A stretch of 64,000 nt of DNA from JAPOUP01 sp965201085 (lineage in GTDB: Bacteria > Pseudomonadota > Alphaproteobacteria > Rhodobacterales > Rhodobacteraceae). A program made the translations under genes and the position numbers. The stretch is taken from assembly GCA_965201085.1 (NCBI GenBank), contig CBDAVS010000025.1:496001-560000 (forward strand), given 5' to 3'. Below the pieces are notes generated by a model that searched no databases, was not told the DNA's origin, and saw only the letters and a list, made by a program, of their open reading frames with translations. Of this stretch, positions 27,941-36,630 are shown piece by piece; position 1 is the stretch's first letter, and each line of letters opens with the position of its first letter.

Positions 27941-28357
27941 ATGGAATACGATTCCGGTAACATATTCGCCAAGATTCTCCGGGGGGAGATTCCCTCTCTG
28001 AAGCTCTATGAAGACCATTCGACCTACGCGTTCATGGATATCATGCCTCGCACAGATGGCCACCACCTGGTGATTCCCAAAACGCCGGCGCGCAACCTGC
28101 TCGATGCTTCACCGGATCAGCTCGCAGCCTGCCTGGATACAGTCCAAATGCTCGCCCAAGCCGCAAAAAAAGCGTTCAACGCGGATGGAATAACGCTTCA
28201 GCAATTCAGCGAACGAGCGGGCGGACAGGAAGTTTTCCATCTGCATTTCCACATTCTTCCGAGATATGAGGGCATTCCGTTGCGCTCGCCTGGAGTTATG
28301 GCGGATATGGATCTGCTAAAGGAGCAGGCGGAACGGATAATCGCGGCGTTAGTTTAA
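27941..28357 (+). CDS. HIT-family nucleotide-binding protein
   Basis: A 138-residue HIT (histidine triad) protein: IFAKILRGEIPSLKLYEDHS at the N-terminus, the HHLVIPKTPARNLLDA helix, and the triad VFHLHFHILPRYEG (HxHxH) near residue 100. HIT proteins of the HINT branch hydrolyse nucleoside phosphoramidates or bind nucleotides. The frame is open upstream into the mttB region, but the family starts at ATG 27941. It lies 136 bp after mttB and is the last intact gene before the IS30 block. Confidence 0.92.
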   Translation: MEYDSGNIFAKILRGEIPSLKLYEDHSTYAFMDIMPRTDGHHLVIPKTPARNLLDASPDQLAACLDTVQMLAQAAKKAFNADGITLQQFSERAGGQEVFHLHFHILPRYEGIPLRSPGVMADMDLLKEQAERIIAALV

Positions 28358-28516
28358 TAGGGCCCTGGTGCCAGGTCATTGCTCGGAACCGTCAGGGTAA
28401 CTCAGCGAATTCAACCCAGCTGAACTGCGCATACCGGCTCCTTCCCTTGGCTTCGTGTGCGCACATGTTTGGGGGTGCCAAACCGTCAGCCCAAGTTTAT
28501 CAACCACCACTTCCAG

Positions 28517-29854
28517 TCCGAAACGCAACACCGGCCCGTCTCCGGAGCGAGGGGGGTGGCCCGACCGAAACCGGGCGGGGCGCGCCTGCGGAATTCCCTC
28601 TCCCCCGTCGGCCGACGGGGGCGAAGCGCCTCAGGGAGGCCGCGCCCGCGCGAAAGCCTCCGCCGGCGTCAGGTGGCCGGGTGCCTTGCGGGGGCGCGCG
28701 TTCAGGATGTCCTGGACCCGCTTCACGCGGGCGTCCGTGACCTGCCGCAGGTCGGTCCCCTTCGGCAGGTACCGGGGCGGCGGCCCGTTGGTGTGCCCGT
28801 TCAGGCCCCGGTCCCACGAGTGGTAGGGCGTCGGGAGGAAGAAGTCGGCCGCCGGCGCCTTCGCCACCTTCGCGTGCCCCGCGAACTCCTTGCCGTTGTC
28901 CGCCGTGATCGTGTGGACCCTGGCGCCGAGCCCCTCGGGAAGGTCGGTCATCGCCCCGCCGGCCGCCTCCGCCCTCTTTCGGGCGCTCCGGGATGTTCCT
29001 CCGGCCCGGGATGTGACCCTGTCACTAACACATACCTGACCAGTGATCGGATCCATGCGAATCGGGGACCATGTATATCGGTCCCGGACAGATTTCCCCC
29101 GCCACGGTCGGGTGGCTCGGGAACGAATGCCTCCGTGGCGGCGTCACGCGTTCGGGCCTCGCCCGCGGGCTGAGCGGTCGGGAGGGTTGGCTGACCCACG
29201 ACGGAAGGCCGTCGACGGTCACCGGGATGCGGGCCCTTCTCTCCGGAGCGGACGGGACCGGTGCCGCGCCGCCGGTGCGGGCCAGCCGCCCGGCGAAGCG
29301 GCGCGTGGCCCTGCCCGACGGCGACGAAAGGTGCCTGTGGGAGCATGCCGCGAAGCCGGAGCCGGTCGGCCACCGCAGGATCACCGTTTCCCGGACGCGG
29401 CGGGCCGAACGCCCGCAGGGCGCGCGTCGCCACGCTGACGCCGCGCTGCGCCGAACCGGACATCGCCGCCGACCGGCGCCCGCCGCCCGTGACGGTGGTC
29501 TCCGCCATCAGGGAGAACCCGCCGGGGAACGTCGTGCGGAAGGGAGAGGCGCCGCACTGGACGCTCCTGTCCAGCGGGGGCGGGGGCGGCGACGGCATGC
29601 GGACATGACCGCGGCGCGCCACCTCACGCCCGTCGCCGGCCTCGCCGGGTTCCGCCCGGCGATGGCCCCGTTCGAAAGCCCGCCTTTCCCCGTCGCGTAT
29701 ATCCGGCATCTTCCGTCGAAGCTCAGATGACGGTAGCCCTCGGGCATGACACTCTCCTGTCCTGCGCACAGGGACTGTCGCCGTTATCCGGCCGATTCGC
29801 AGGATGCCGCACCCGAAACGCGGCTTCCAACCATCAACGGTGTTGCACTTCAGA
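28517..29854 (-). mobile_element. IS30-family element interrupted by an IS4-like fragment
   Basis: Ends are set by inverted repeats CGAAACGCAACACC (28519-28532) and, at the other end, TGAAGTGCAACACC on the minus strand (about 29838-29852). The minus-strand transposase starts MPEGYRHLSFDGRCRIYATG, then KGGLSNGAIAG, and is then broken at 29660 by an IS4-like piece. It resumes at 29017 with TITADNGKEFAGH, the LPTPYHSWDRGLNGHTNGPP block and KRVQDILNARPRKAPGHLTP, the catalytic and C-terminal regions of IS30 (DDE with the final HTNG motif). The middle of the transposase, with the first catalytic acid, is missing. The 150 bp between the HIT gene and this element holds nothing identifiable. Confidence 0.8.
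29018..29660 (+). mobile_element. IS4-like (DUF4338-type) element fragment nested in IS30
   Basis: It starts with CCTGTCACTAACACATACC, the terminal repeat seen at the outer end of the 53894-55345 copy. Plus-strand translation in mixed frames gives MYIGPGQISPATVGW, then RVALPDGDERCLWEHAA and RENPPGNVVRKGEAPHWTLL, matching the middle of IS4-type transposases with an N-terminal DUF4338/DruA-like domain. Compared with the other copy it lacks several hundred bp of the 5' half and the 3' terminus. It interrupts the IS30 transposase, so it inserted later and then eroded. Confidence 0.72.
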
Positions 29855-29880
29855 GCGGAACGGGGGAACGAATATATATG

Positions 29881-30123
29881 GTGTCTGCCAGAAACCCCGT
29901 GTTTTCCGGTGACAGGGCCGAATCCGGCGGATTCCGGCTTCAGGGGACCCTGGCCGGGCCCCTCGGGGCGCCGCCCGGGCCTCCGCCGGCCTGTGGGCAC
30001 GCCGGTGCGGGCCCCGCAGCGGCGGGGCCCGGACCGGCGTGCCCGGCCAGGGTCCCGTGAAGCCGGAATCCGCCGGATTCGGCCCTGTCACCGGAAAAAC
30101 ACGTGGTTTTCTGGCAGACACTA
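29881..30123. repeat. 243-bp ISNCY-derived palindrome (MITE-like)
   Basis: The left arm GTGTCTGCCAGAAACCCCGT and onward and the right arm, read in reverse complement (GTGTCTGCCAGAAAACCACG and onward), are both copies of the 3' terminal region of the ISNCY-like element. They pair over about 80 bp with few mismatches, including GGCGGATTCCGGCTTCA and the GGGACCCTGGCCGGG stretch. The centre holds a second inverted repeat (GCACGCCGGTGCGGGCCCCG against its complement). TA follows the right end. It encodes no transposase, so it is a two-left-ends miniature element able to form a long hairpin. It lies between the IS30 block and a SNF2 remnant. Confidence 0.8.
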
Positions 30124-30232
30124 CATTAAGAGCCTAAAGATGAATATCTATATAAAACAGTGAGATATGGAAATAGATGATTTTGGAGTCCCGCAAAATC
30201 GCCGGAAATCACTCGATTCTTGGTAAACTTGG

Positions 30233-30532
30233 GTCAAGGCGGGTGGTGTCGGGCTCAACCTGACCGCCACCGATAAGGTTATTCTCCATGATCCATGGTG
30301 GAATCCGGTGACGTAGCGTCAGGCGATGGACCTGGCGCAACGGATCGGTCAGGATAAACCGGCATTTGTTCATCGAATGATTGCCGATGGAACCGTCGGG
30401 ACCGCAGTCCAGCAGATGCAGATGCACAAGCAGGCGCTCTTGGACGCGTTGTTCGAAGGAACCGGGAAGGGGCCTCTCGCGCTGACGGAGAATGACAATA
30501 ATACCCTATTCGCACCGGCGCTGGCGGCGTAG
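30233..30532 (+). pseudogene. SNF2-family helicase, C-terminal remnant
   Basis: The plus-strand frame reads VKAGGVGLNLTATDKVILHD and PWWNPVT, a TAG at 30314, then RQAMDLAQRIGQDKPAFVHR and onward to DALFEGTGKGPLALTENDNN. This is helicase motifs V and VI of SNF2/RapA-like proteins (LKAGGxGLNLT; ERQAMDRAHRIGQ) and their usual C-terminal tail. The stop replaces the expected glutamate of VERQAMD. The 5' part is missing; only about 110 bp separates it from the palindromic element. It is the sole trace of a protein that normally exceeds 900 residues. The 147 bp up to puuD has no gene. Confidence 0.8.
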
Positions 30533-30679
30533 GTCCGGGATCCGTTCGCACAGTGGTGAAATCCGGAGTCCACCGGTGTTTCCAAGCGGGTGGCGGGAGT
30601 CGGATCGGGGGCTCCCGCAGTGAATTCCCCTCCTTCGGAAGATGTTCCGAAAATGGATTGGTATTTCCGGAGCGTCTGG

Positions 30680-31939
30680 CTATCTCATCGCCAGACTCGT
30701 GCCGGCGGTGCCAGTTTTTGCGTTACGGTACCATGACCTGATCGCGGCCCGTTCTTCCTTCGTCATCGACGTGATGTTACCGGGGGGCATCGCTTGGGAC
30801 AGGCCAGCCTGGAAATAGATGGCTCTGGCGTTTCGGGCGATTTCCATATCGTTTTCCAGACGGATGGATTTCGGTGGCCATAAAATGCCATCCCAGAAAG
30901 GCTCGGCGTTGTGGCACATGGAGCAGCGCCCGAGGACGATATCCCGGACACCCGCGAATTCGGAGGTCTCTACGAGATGCCTGAAAGGCTCCTGGACCTC
31001 GGCTTCAACCTGAGGGGTGTCGTCCTTGAATATAGGTGCGCTCGATAACCACATGATCGCCATGAAAATCATCGCGGTGATTCCCCATGTCCAATGCGGA
31101 TTTCCCGCCCGTGCGTGGCGGGTGTTGAAATAATGGCGGATCGTTACGCCCATCAGGAAAACAAGGCTTGCGATGATCCAGTTATACTCGGTGGCGAACG
31201 CCAATGGGTAATGGTTGGACAGCATCAGGAAAATCACCGGAAGCGTCAGGTAGTTGTTATGGGTCGAACGCAGCTTCGCTATTTTCCCGTATCCGGGATC
31301 GGGGGTGTGGCCCTCACGCAGGTCCTTCACGATGATTCGCTGGTTCGGGATGATGATCATGAAGACGTTCGCCGTCATGATGGTCGCCGTTAAGGCACCG
31401 AGGTGAAGAAGGGCCGCGCGTCCCGTGAAAAACTGGCTGTAGCCCCATGCCATGCCCACGAGGATCACGAACAGGACCACCATCAACGTCGTGGATCTCT
31501 CGCCCAGCGGGCTTCTGCAGAGCGTGTCGTAAAGCATCCAACCGACGACCAGCGAACCACAGGAGATCAGAATCGCCTGCCAAACGCTCAATTCTACCTT
31601 GCCGTAGTTGATGAGATACATTTCCGCGCCGGTCCAGTAGACCAGCATCAGGAGCGCCGCCCCCGAAAGCCACGTCGAATAGCTTTCCCATTTGAACCAG
31701 GTGAGATGGTCCGGCATGCGTTCCGGCGCTACCAGGTATTTCTGGATATGGTAAAATCCGCCGCCGTGCACCTGCCACTCCTCACCGTGGGCACCGGCTG
31801 GTAGGTGGGGAACCTTCCGCAGTCCGAGATCGAGCGCGATGAAATAAAACGACGACCCGATCCATGCCATCGCGGTGATGACGTGAAGCCAATGCACCGC
31901 GAATCTTGCCCATTCGACCATCACGGCAAGGTCATACAT
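30680..31939 (-). CDS. puuD: Membrane urate oxidase with C-terminal cytochrome c domain (PuuD-type)
   Basis: A 419-residue protein with an N-terminal urate-hydroxylase membrane domain of about eight helices (VHWLHVITAMAWIGSSFYFI at the start; SVWQAILISCGSLVVGW further in) and a C-terminal haem-binding CSMCH near residue 338. PuuD oxidises urate to 5-hydroxyisourate in the inner membrane and hands electrons to the respiratory chain, unlike the soluble uricase. The product is used by UraH at 32959. It is divergent from a LysR gene, and a perfect inverted repeat lies between them. The gene is intact. Confidence 0.93.
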   Translation of the reverse strand: MYDLAVMVEWARFAVHWLHVITAMAWIGSSFYFIALDLGLRKVPHLPAGAHGEEWQVHGGGFYHIQKYLVAPERMPDHLTWFKWESYSTWLSGAALLMLVYWTGAEMYLINYGKVELSVWQAILISCGSLVVGWMLYDTLCRSPLGERSTTLMVVLFVILVGMAWGYSQFFTGRAALLHLGALTATIMTANVFMIIIPNQRIIVKDLREGHTPDPGYGKIAKLRSTHNNYLTLPVIFLMLSNHYPLAFATEYNWIIASLVFLMGVTIRHYFNTRHARAGNPHWTWGITAMIFMAIMWLSSAPIFKDDTPQVEAEVQEPFRHLVETSEFAGVRDIVLGRCSMCHNAEPFWDGILWPPKSIRLENDMEIARNARAIYFQAGLSQAMPPGNITSMTKEERAAIRSWYRNAKTGTAGTSLAMR

Positions 31940-31988
31940 CGGCGCTCTCCGCTTCGGATATCCGAAAGCTATACGATGGCGTCGCGTT

Positions 31989-32009
31989 CTGATAATTCCT
32001 AATTATCAG
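31989..32009. promoter_or_regulatory. Inverted-repeat operator between puuD and LysR
   Basis: A perfect inverted repeat with 9-base arms and a 3-base spacer: CTGATAATT, CCT, AATTATCAG. It lies 50 bp upstream of the puuD start and 33 bp upstream of the LysR start, in the 102-bp divergent gap. LysR proteins bind T-N11-A palindromes of this kind, so the regulator at 32042 is the likely ligand, controlling puuD and itself. The symmetry is seen in the sequence; the binding is inferred. Confidence 0.65.
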
Positions 32010-32041
32010 GATCAGCTTCAAAAAATTCCGCAAAATACAGA

Positions 32042-32974
32042 ATGAACAACGTCAACAACATTCGCATGTTCGTAAGGGTTTACGAGCTTGGAAACATGTC
32101 CGCAGCCGCGAGGGATCTCCGGGTGTCAGCGGCGGTCGCGTCCTCGCGTATCGGTGAGTTGGAGAAATCCCTTGGGGTGCGGCTCTTCACCCGGACTACG
32201 CGTTCGATCCAGGCGACTGAGCAGGGAACAATCCTCTATCCGAAGGCGGTTGCCATTCTCGATGCGGTCGATGACGCCGAAGCGGCGATCCACGACATAA
32301 CCAAAAACCCGAAAGGTTCGATCTTTGCCGCCGCCCCGCTCGGCATCGGGCGAAGAATGATCGCGCCGGGGGTTGTTGAATTCCAGGACAGATATCCAGA
32401 CATCCATGTTCGCTTGCGGTTATCGGACCGGAAGATCGATCTGACCAATGAGGGGCTGGATGTCGCTTTCGTGTTGGGAAACCCACCGGACTCGGCGCAT
32501 CACATCAGGACGATCACCGAATGCCCCCGTCTGCTCTGCGCCGCCCCGGGTTATATCGAGGTCCGCGGAATGCCCCGAACCGGGTTCGATCTGGTGAGCG
32601 ATGGCCATTCCTGCCTTTTGCTTCGGTTTCCCGGATCGACCGAATTCCGCTGGACGCTTCGGACGCCCGAAGGTGAGAGGGATTTTGACGTAACCGGCCC
32701 CTACTCCTGTGACGACGGAGATGTCCTCACCGAGTGGGCACTTGACGGTCGCGGTATAGTAAACAAACCGCTCCTTGACGTTCTGCCCTATCTTGCTTCG
32801 GGCGTATTGGTTCCGGTCTGCGAGGCATCGCCACCGCCGAATGTGCGACTTGCCTGCCTGTATCCGCATAAGAAAAACCAGGATCCGAAATCCCGGCTCT
32901 TCATCGACTATATGGTTGATCGCCTAAAAGCCGATCTAAAGGAAATGGAGACCAGGTATCAGCTCCCGCGATAG
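32042..32974 (+). CDS. LysR-type regulator of the urate locus
   Basis: A 310-residue LysR protein: HTH with MFVRVYELGNMSAAARDLRV and SRIGELEKSLGVRLFTRTTR, and the effector domain with GSIFAAAPLGIGRRMIAPGV. The PxxxR-type segment LFTRTTRSIQATEQG is typical of the CrgA/AaeR-like subgroup. It sits inside the purine locus, divergent from puuD and overlapping the 3' end of uraH by 16 bp tail to tail, so it is the obvious candidate regulator of urate catabolism (inference from position). The effector might be urate or an early product. Confidence 0.88.
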   Translation: MNNVNNIRMFVRVYELGNMSAAARDLRVSAAVASSRIGELEKSLGVRLFTRTTRSIQATEQGTILYPKAVAILDAVDDAEAAIHDITKNPKGSIFAAAPLGIGRRMIAPGVVEFQDRYPDIHVRLRLSDRKIDLTNEGLDVAFVLGNPPDSAHHIRTITECPRLLCAAPGYIEVRGMPRTGFDLVSDGHSCLLLRFPGSTEFRWTLRTPEGERDFDVTGPYSCDDGDVLTEWALDGRGIVNKPLLDVLPYLASGVLVPVCEASPPPNVRLACLYPHKKNQDPKSRLFIDYMVDRLKADLKEMETRYQLPR

Positions 32975-33303
32975 GTGGTGTATCCGAAGGGCGCTAACAG
33001 CAAAGGGACGTGATAGTGTTCCGCTTCAACCATTTTGAAGCGGATGGGCACCTTGTCGAGAAATGCCGGACTTCCGCCCGTCCGCTCTAGGTAATCTTTT
33101 ACCCAAAACGTTAATTTGTAGGTTCCCGGTTCAAACCGGTCTTCGGGCAGGAGCGGAGAGTCGGTGCGTCCGTCGTCGTTCGTGAATGCCTCTCCGATCG
33201 GCACCCCATTATCTCCGTCGATCCGATGAAGTTCGATTCTAACGCCCGACGCGGGTGTGCCATTAGCGGTGTCGAGGATATGTGTGGTCAAAAATCCGGG
33301 CAT
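32959..33303 (-). CDS. uraH: 5-hydroxyisourate hydrolase (transthyretin-like)
   Basis: A 114-residue protein with the family's start LTTHILDTANGTPASGVRIE, the interior TYKLTFWVKDYLE region and the C-terminal signature YRGS (YRG[ST]). The histidine in HILD, the arginine of GVRIEL and the histidine in AEHYHVPLLLAPFGY are the conserved active-site positions. It hydrolyses 5-hydroxyisourate to OHCU in the cytoplasm, following PuuD. I use ATG 33303, which gives the family length; the open frame extends further upstream. It is divergent from puuE-uraD with 122 bp between starts. Confidence 0.94.
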   Translation of the reverse strand: MPGFLTTHILDTANGTPASGVRIELHRIDGDNGVPIGEAFTNDDGRTDSPLLPEDRFEPGTYKLTFWVKDYLERTGGSPAFLDKVPIRFKMVEAEHYHVPLLLAPFGYTTYRGS

Positions 33304-33425
33304 GGTGGATCCCTCCTTTGGGCCAATGCGGTTGACGGAATTCCCGAAACGTGAAAACCCCAATTCCCGCCGAAATCTTTCAAAGTTTTCTTTAGAGTCC
33401 AGTATCGCGTCCTCAAATATAGTGG

Positions 33426-34871
33426 ATGAATCAGGAGAATCTTTCTGTGCGCAGGTATATTCGTGACATGCATGGCTATGGAGCCAATCCACCGGATCCG
33501 AAGTGGCCGGGTGGGGCTAGGATCGCAGTGCAATTCGTTCTGAACTACGAGGAGGGCGGAGAGAACTGCGTTCTCCATGGTGACCCGGCATCCGAGGCGT
33601 TCCTGTCCGAGATCGTCGGTGCTTCGGCGTGGCCCGGGCAGCGGCATTGGAATATGGAGTCGATTTACGAGTATGGGGCCAGAGCGGGTTTCTGGCGGTT
33701 GCACCGCCTCTTCACCTCTTCGGATGTGCCTATCACGGTCTACGGGGTCGCCTCGGCCTTGGCCCGTTCGCCCGAGCAGGTCGCCGCGATGTCAGAGGCG
33801 GGCTGGGAAATCGCCAGCCACGGACTGAAATGGATCGACTACAAGGATTACTCGGCCGAGGAAGAGGCGCTTCATATCAGGGAGGCAAAGAGGCTGCATT
33901 TCGCGGCAACCGGGACCTATCCTCGGGGTTGGTATACGGGGCGCTGCTCGGAGAATACGGTTCGTCTGATCGCCGAAGATGGCAGCTTTGATTACGTCTC
34001 TGACAGCTATGCGGACGATCTGCCCTATTGGTTAAGTATCGACGGACGCGATCAGCTTGTTATCCCTTATACACTTGACGCCAACGATATGCGGTTCGCG
34101 ACGCCGCAAGGCTTTAACAGTGGCACCCAGTTTTACGAGTATCTCAGGGACACGTTCGACACGCTCTATGGCGAGGGGGAATCCGGTTCGCCGAAGATGA
34201 TGTCGGTTGGATTGCATTGCCGGTTGGTCGGTCGTCCCGGTCGCGCTGCCGCGCTGAAACGTTTTATTGACTACGTTCGGGGTTTCGACAGTGTCTGGTT
34301 GGCACGCCGCATCGACATAGCGAAACATTGGGTCAGGCATCATCCACCAAAGACATCGACCGCAAGACCATCATGCATGCCGCTTTCCGATTTCGTCGAA
34401 ACCTTTGGAGGTGTCTTCGAACGTTCGGCTTGGGTGGCCGAACGAGCTTTCGGTGAGGAACTCGGTGCTGCGCATGACACGGCGACGGGCGTTCACAATG
34501 CGATGGTCCGGGTGTTCCGATTGGCGAGCGATGAAGAGCGCCTCGGCGTTCTTACCGCGCATCCCGATCTCGCCGGCAAGTTGGCGCAAGCCGGAAGACT
34601 CACAGCGGAGTCGGCGTCGGAGCAGGCTTCCGCCGGTCTTGACGCATTGACCGACGAAGAGCGGCAGCGCTTCTCGGACCTTAACCGACGTTACGTCGAG
34701 CGGTTCGGGTTTCCGTTCATTATCGCCGTCAGGGATTACGATAAGCCCGCTATCATGCGGGTTTTTGAAGCGCGGGTCGAAAACACATGGAATCAGGAAT
34801 TCGCTGAAGCCAGCCGTCAGGTTGAGCGCATCGCCCTTCATCGCGTCAAGGATTTATGGGCTGAATCATAA
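33426..34871 (+). CDS. puuE-uraD: Bifunctional allantoinase (PuuE) - OHCU decarboxylase (UraD) fusion
   Basis: A 481-residue two-domain protein. Residues 1-305 are a metal-independent allantoinase of the polysaccharide-deacetylase fold (RYIRDMHGYGANPPDPKWPG, then FVLNYEEGGENCVLHGDPAS and ASHGLKWIDYKD). Residues about 315-481 are the OHCU decarboxylase (LSDFVETFGGVFERSAWVAE, HPDLAGKLAQAG, with the histidine in the HPDL region and the C-terminal RVKDLWAES). The domains do consecutive reactions in the allantoin route: OHCU to S-allantoin, then hydrolysis to allantoate. ATG 33426 is the upstream start; GTG 33447, nine bases after AGGAGA, gives a start closer to the family (MRRYIRDMHGYG) and may be the real one. 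The IS5 copy begins 63 bp after the stop. Confidence 0.92.
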   Translation: MNQENLSVRRYIRDMHGYGANPPDPKWPGGARIAVQFVLNYEEGGENCVLHGDPASEAFLSEIVGASAWPGQRHWNMESIYEYGARAGFWRLHRLFTSSDVPITVYGVASALARSPEQVAAMSEAGWEIASHGLKWIDYKDYSAEEEALHIREAKRLHFAATGTYPRGWYTGRCSENTVRLIAEDGSFDYVSDSYADDLPYWLSIDGRDQLVIPYTLDANDMRFATPQGFNSGTQFYEYLRDTFDTLYGEGESGSPKMMSVGLHCRLVGRPGRAAALKRFIDYVRGFDSVWLARRIDIAKHWVRHHPPKTSTARPSCMPLSDFVETFGGVFERSAWVAERAFGEELGAAHDTATGVHNAMVRVFRLASDEERLGVLTAHPDLAGKLAQAGRLTAESASEQASAGLDALTDEERQRFSDLNRRYVERFGFPFIIAVRDYDKPAIMRVFEARVENTWNQEFAEASRQVERIALHRVKDLWAES

Positions 34872-34933
34872 GTTGTAGACCTTGATATGTCTTTTCGTTT
34901 CAGACGCCTGCTTTTCGCGCTACGCGCCGCAGA

Positions 34934-35850
34934 AGGAATCGGAAGGCGGCGAGTGTTCGGTATTACGCTCGAACCGGTGGTGCGCGATGCCTCACCTCGG
35001 ACGCCGGCGAGTTCCCGCAGAGGCGCCCTTAGTCCTTCGACAGGCGGCGGCACCGGCCCATCCAGGCGAAGGTCCGCTCCACGACCCACCGGCGGTGGAG
35101 AACCGTGAACCCTTTGACATCCTCCGGCTTTCCGACGATCCTGATCACGTCCGACAACCCCATCCCCCCAGGCCGCTCCCGCAGCTTCGGACCCGGGTGG
35201 CCACCGTCGGCGAACAGCCTACACACCGTGGGCACCGTCTCCAGCAGCTCCGCGATCAGGTCCGGTGCCCCGTCCCGGTCCTGGATGTCGGCGGTGTGAA
35301 CCGTCATGACGATCGGCGTGCCGTCGGCGTCCACGATCAGGTGCCTTTTCCTCCCCTTCACCTTCCTGCCGGCGTGGTGGCCGCGGGGGCCGCCGCTCTC
35401 CGTGGTCTTCACCGGCCGGCTGTCGACCGGGGCGGTGGTCGGCTCCGCGGAGCGCCCCGGACACCGCCGCGCGAGGTCCCGGAGACGATGTACGATACGC
35501 TCCGGGAGCCCGCTCCGCCGCCATGCGTGAAAATGGGTCCGGTTGGTGGAAAACGGTGGATATCCAGAGGGTGACGCGGGTCACCGGCATCCGGTGGCGA
35601 GGATTTACGGGACTTCGTCGAACACCTTCCGCAGATCCACTAACGCGGCCACCCCATCTTTCCCCGCTTCGATGGTATCCGCTTCACGATGGCCCATTCG
35701 GCATCCGTCCGGTCGCATTGACGATGGTCGCCCGGCCGCTTATAAACTTCCCGGGCAGTATCGCTTCAGGGCTTGGCATCGACCGGATGTGGGCTCGAAT
35801 TCGATCGATCTGTTATGCCACACCCAGCGGGACCACTCAACTTATGGAAC
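34934..35850 (-). mobile_element. IS5-family element, copy 2 (degenerate), inside the purine locus
   Basis: The minus strand matches IS5 copy 1 (20742) end to end but is more decayed. The N-terminal region is CDRTDAEWAIV-like with stops, the middle DSQ-containing region is out of frame, and the C-terminal part is open from 35412 to 35029 (GRKVKGRKRHLIVDADGTPI, then FADGGHPGPKLRERPGGMG and WVVERTFAWMGRCRRLSKD). The element separates puuE-uraD from allA, so it has probably replaced or displaced part of the operon. Ends were set by comparison with copy 1. Confidence 0.75.
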
Positions 35851-36075
35851 AGGCTCCTATGCCGTTATTATACATCGTGGCCATCTGGCGTTGCCCGGTT
35901 TTCGCCGACCGGCGGTTGAACGTTTCGACATGCGCCAAGTGGATATATGCGTCAATGACTTCACGTGGAGTCGCGATTTCCACCTGCATGCGCGAGTTGC
36001 GGGTGGTTTGGCGAAGTTTCCGCTCCTTTCCCGTGGCAACGTGAGCCGTCGGACAGCGTATCCAGGAGATCGGGG

Positions 36076-36630
36076 ATGACATTCGCGCCGGATAGGGTCC
36101 GGCAATCTTCGATAGAGGCCGTCGCGATTTCAGGGGTGGCCTTCGCTCCTTTCGGCGATTTGATCGAAGTCGGGACGGTTGATCCGGCAATCATCAATGA
36201 CGGTCGTTGCAGGAGGTTCACCGATCTAGCCTGTCTCGATGCGGTTGACGGTCGGATCGGTATCAGCCTTTTCAAGTCGGAGATCCAGCGATACCCCTAT
36301 CGGATCGATCTATTGGAGCGCCATCCGCTTGGATCTCAATGCTTTATTCCTCTGGGGGCATCGTCGTATCTCGTCGTGGTCGCGCACGACCGCGACGGCG
36401 CTCCGGACCAACCGATCGCGTTTTCCGTCGGTCCCGATCAATCCGTCAATATAGCAAGAAATATCTGGCATGGCGTTCTCGCTCCGACCTCGGGTATGGG
36501 ATTGTTTGCCGTGCTTGACCGGATTGGCGCGGGCCGGAACCTGGAAGAGCGACGACTGGAAGAGCCGATCCTGATCATGCCCCATCAAGCGAAAATACAT
36601 AGTCGATCGAAAGGACCAACGAATGGCTGA
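36076..36630 (+). CDS. allA: Ureidoglycolate lyase
   Basis: A 184-residue cupin-fold enzyme starting at ATG 36076 (MTFAPDRVRQSSIEAVAISG), with AFAPFGDLIEVG, the segment SLFKSEIQRYPYRIDLLERH and the metal/substrate-binding WHGVLAPTSGMGLFAVLDR. It cleaves ureidoglycolate to glyoxylate and urea. The GGGG ribosome-binding element lies immediately upstream (36072-36075), closer than usual; the frame is open further up but not conserved. Its stop overlaps the start of the permease by eight bases. An allantoate-degrading enzyme (allantoicase or allantoate amidohydrolase) that would feed it is not visible in the window. Confidence 0.9.
   Translation: MTFAPDRVRQSSIEAVAISGVAFAPFGDLIEVGTVDPAIINDGRCRRFTDLACLDAVDGRIGISLFKSEIQRYPYRIDLLERHPLGSQCFIPLGASSYLVVVAHDRDGAPDQPIAFSVGPDQSVNIARNIWHGVLAPTSGMGLFAVLDRIGAGRNLEERRLEEPILIMPHQAKIHSRSKGPTNG

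Noticed and set aside
35851..36075. Possible fragment of an extra purine-catabolism gene between IS5 copy 2 and allA
   Set aside because: Both strands have open frames, but none matches allantoicase, ureidoglycine or related families that I know.
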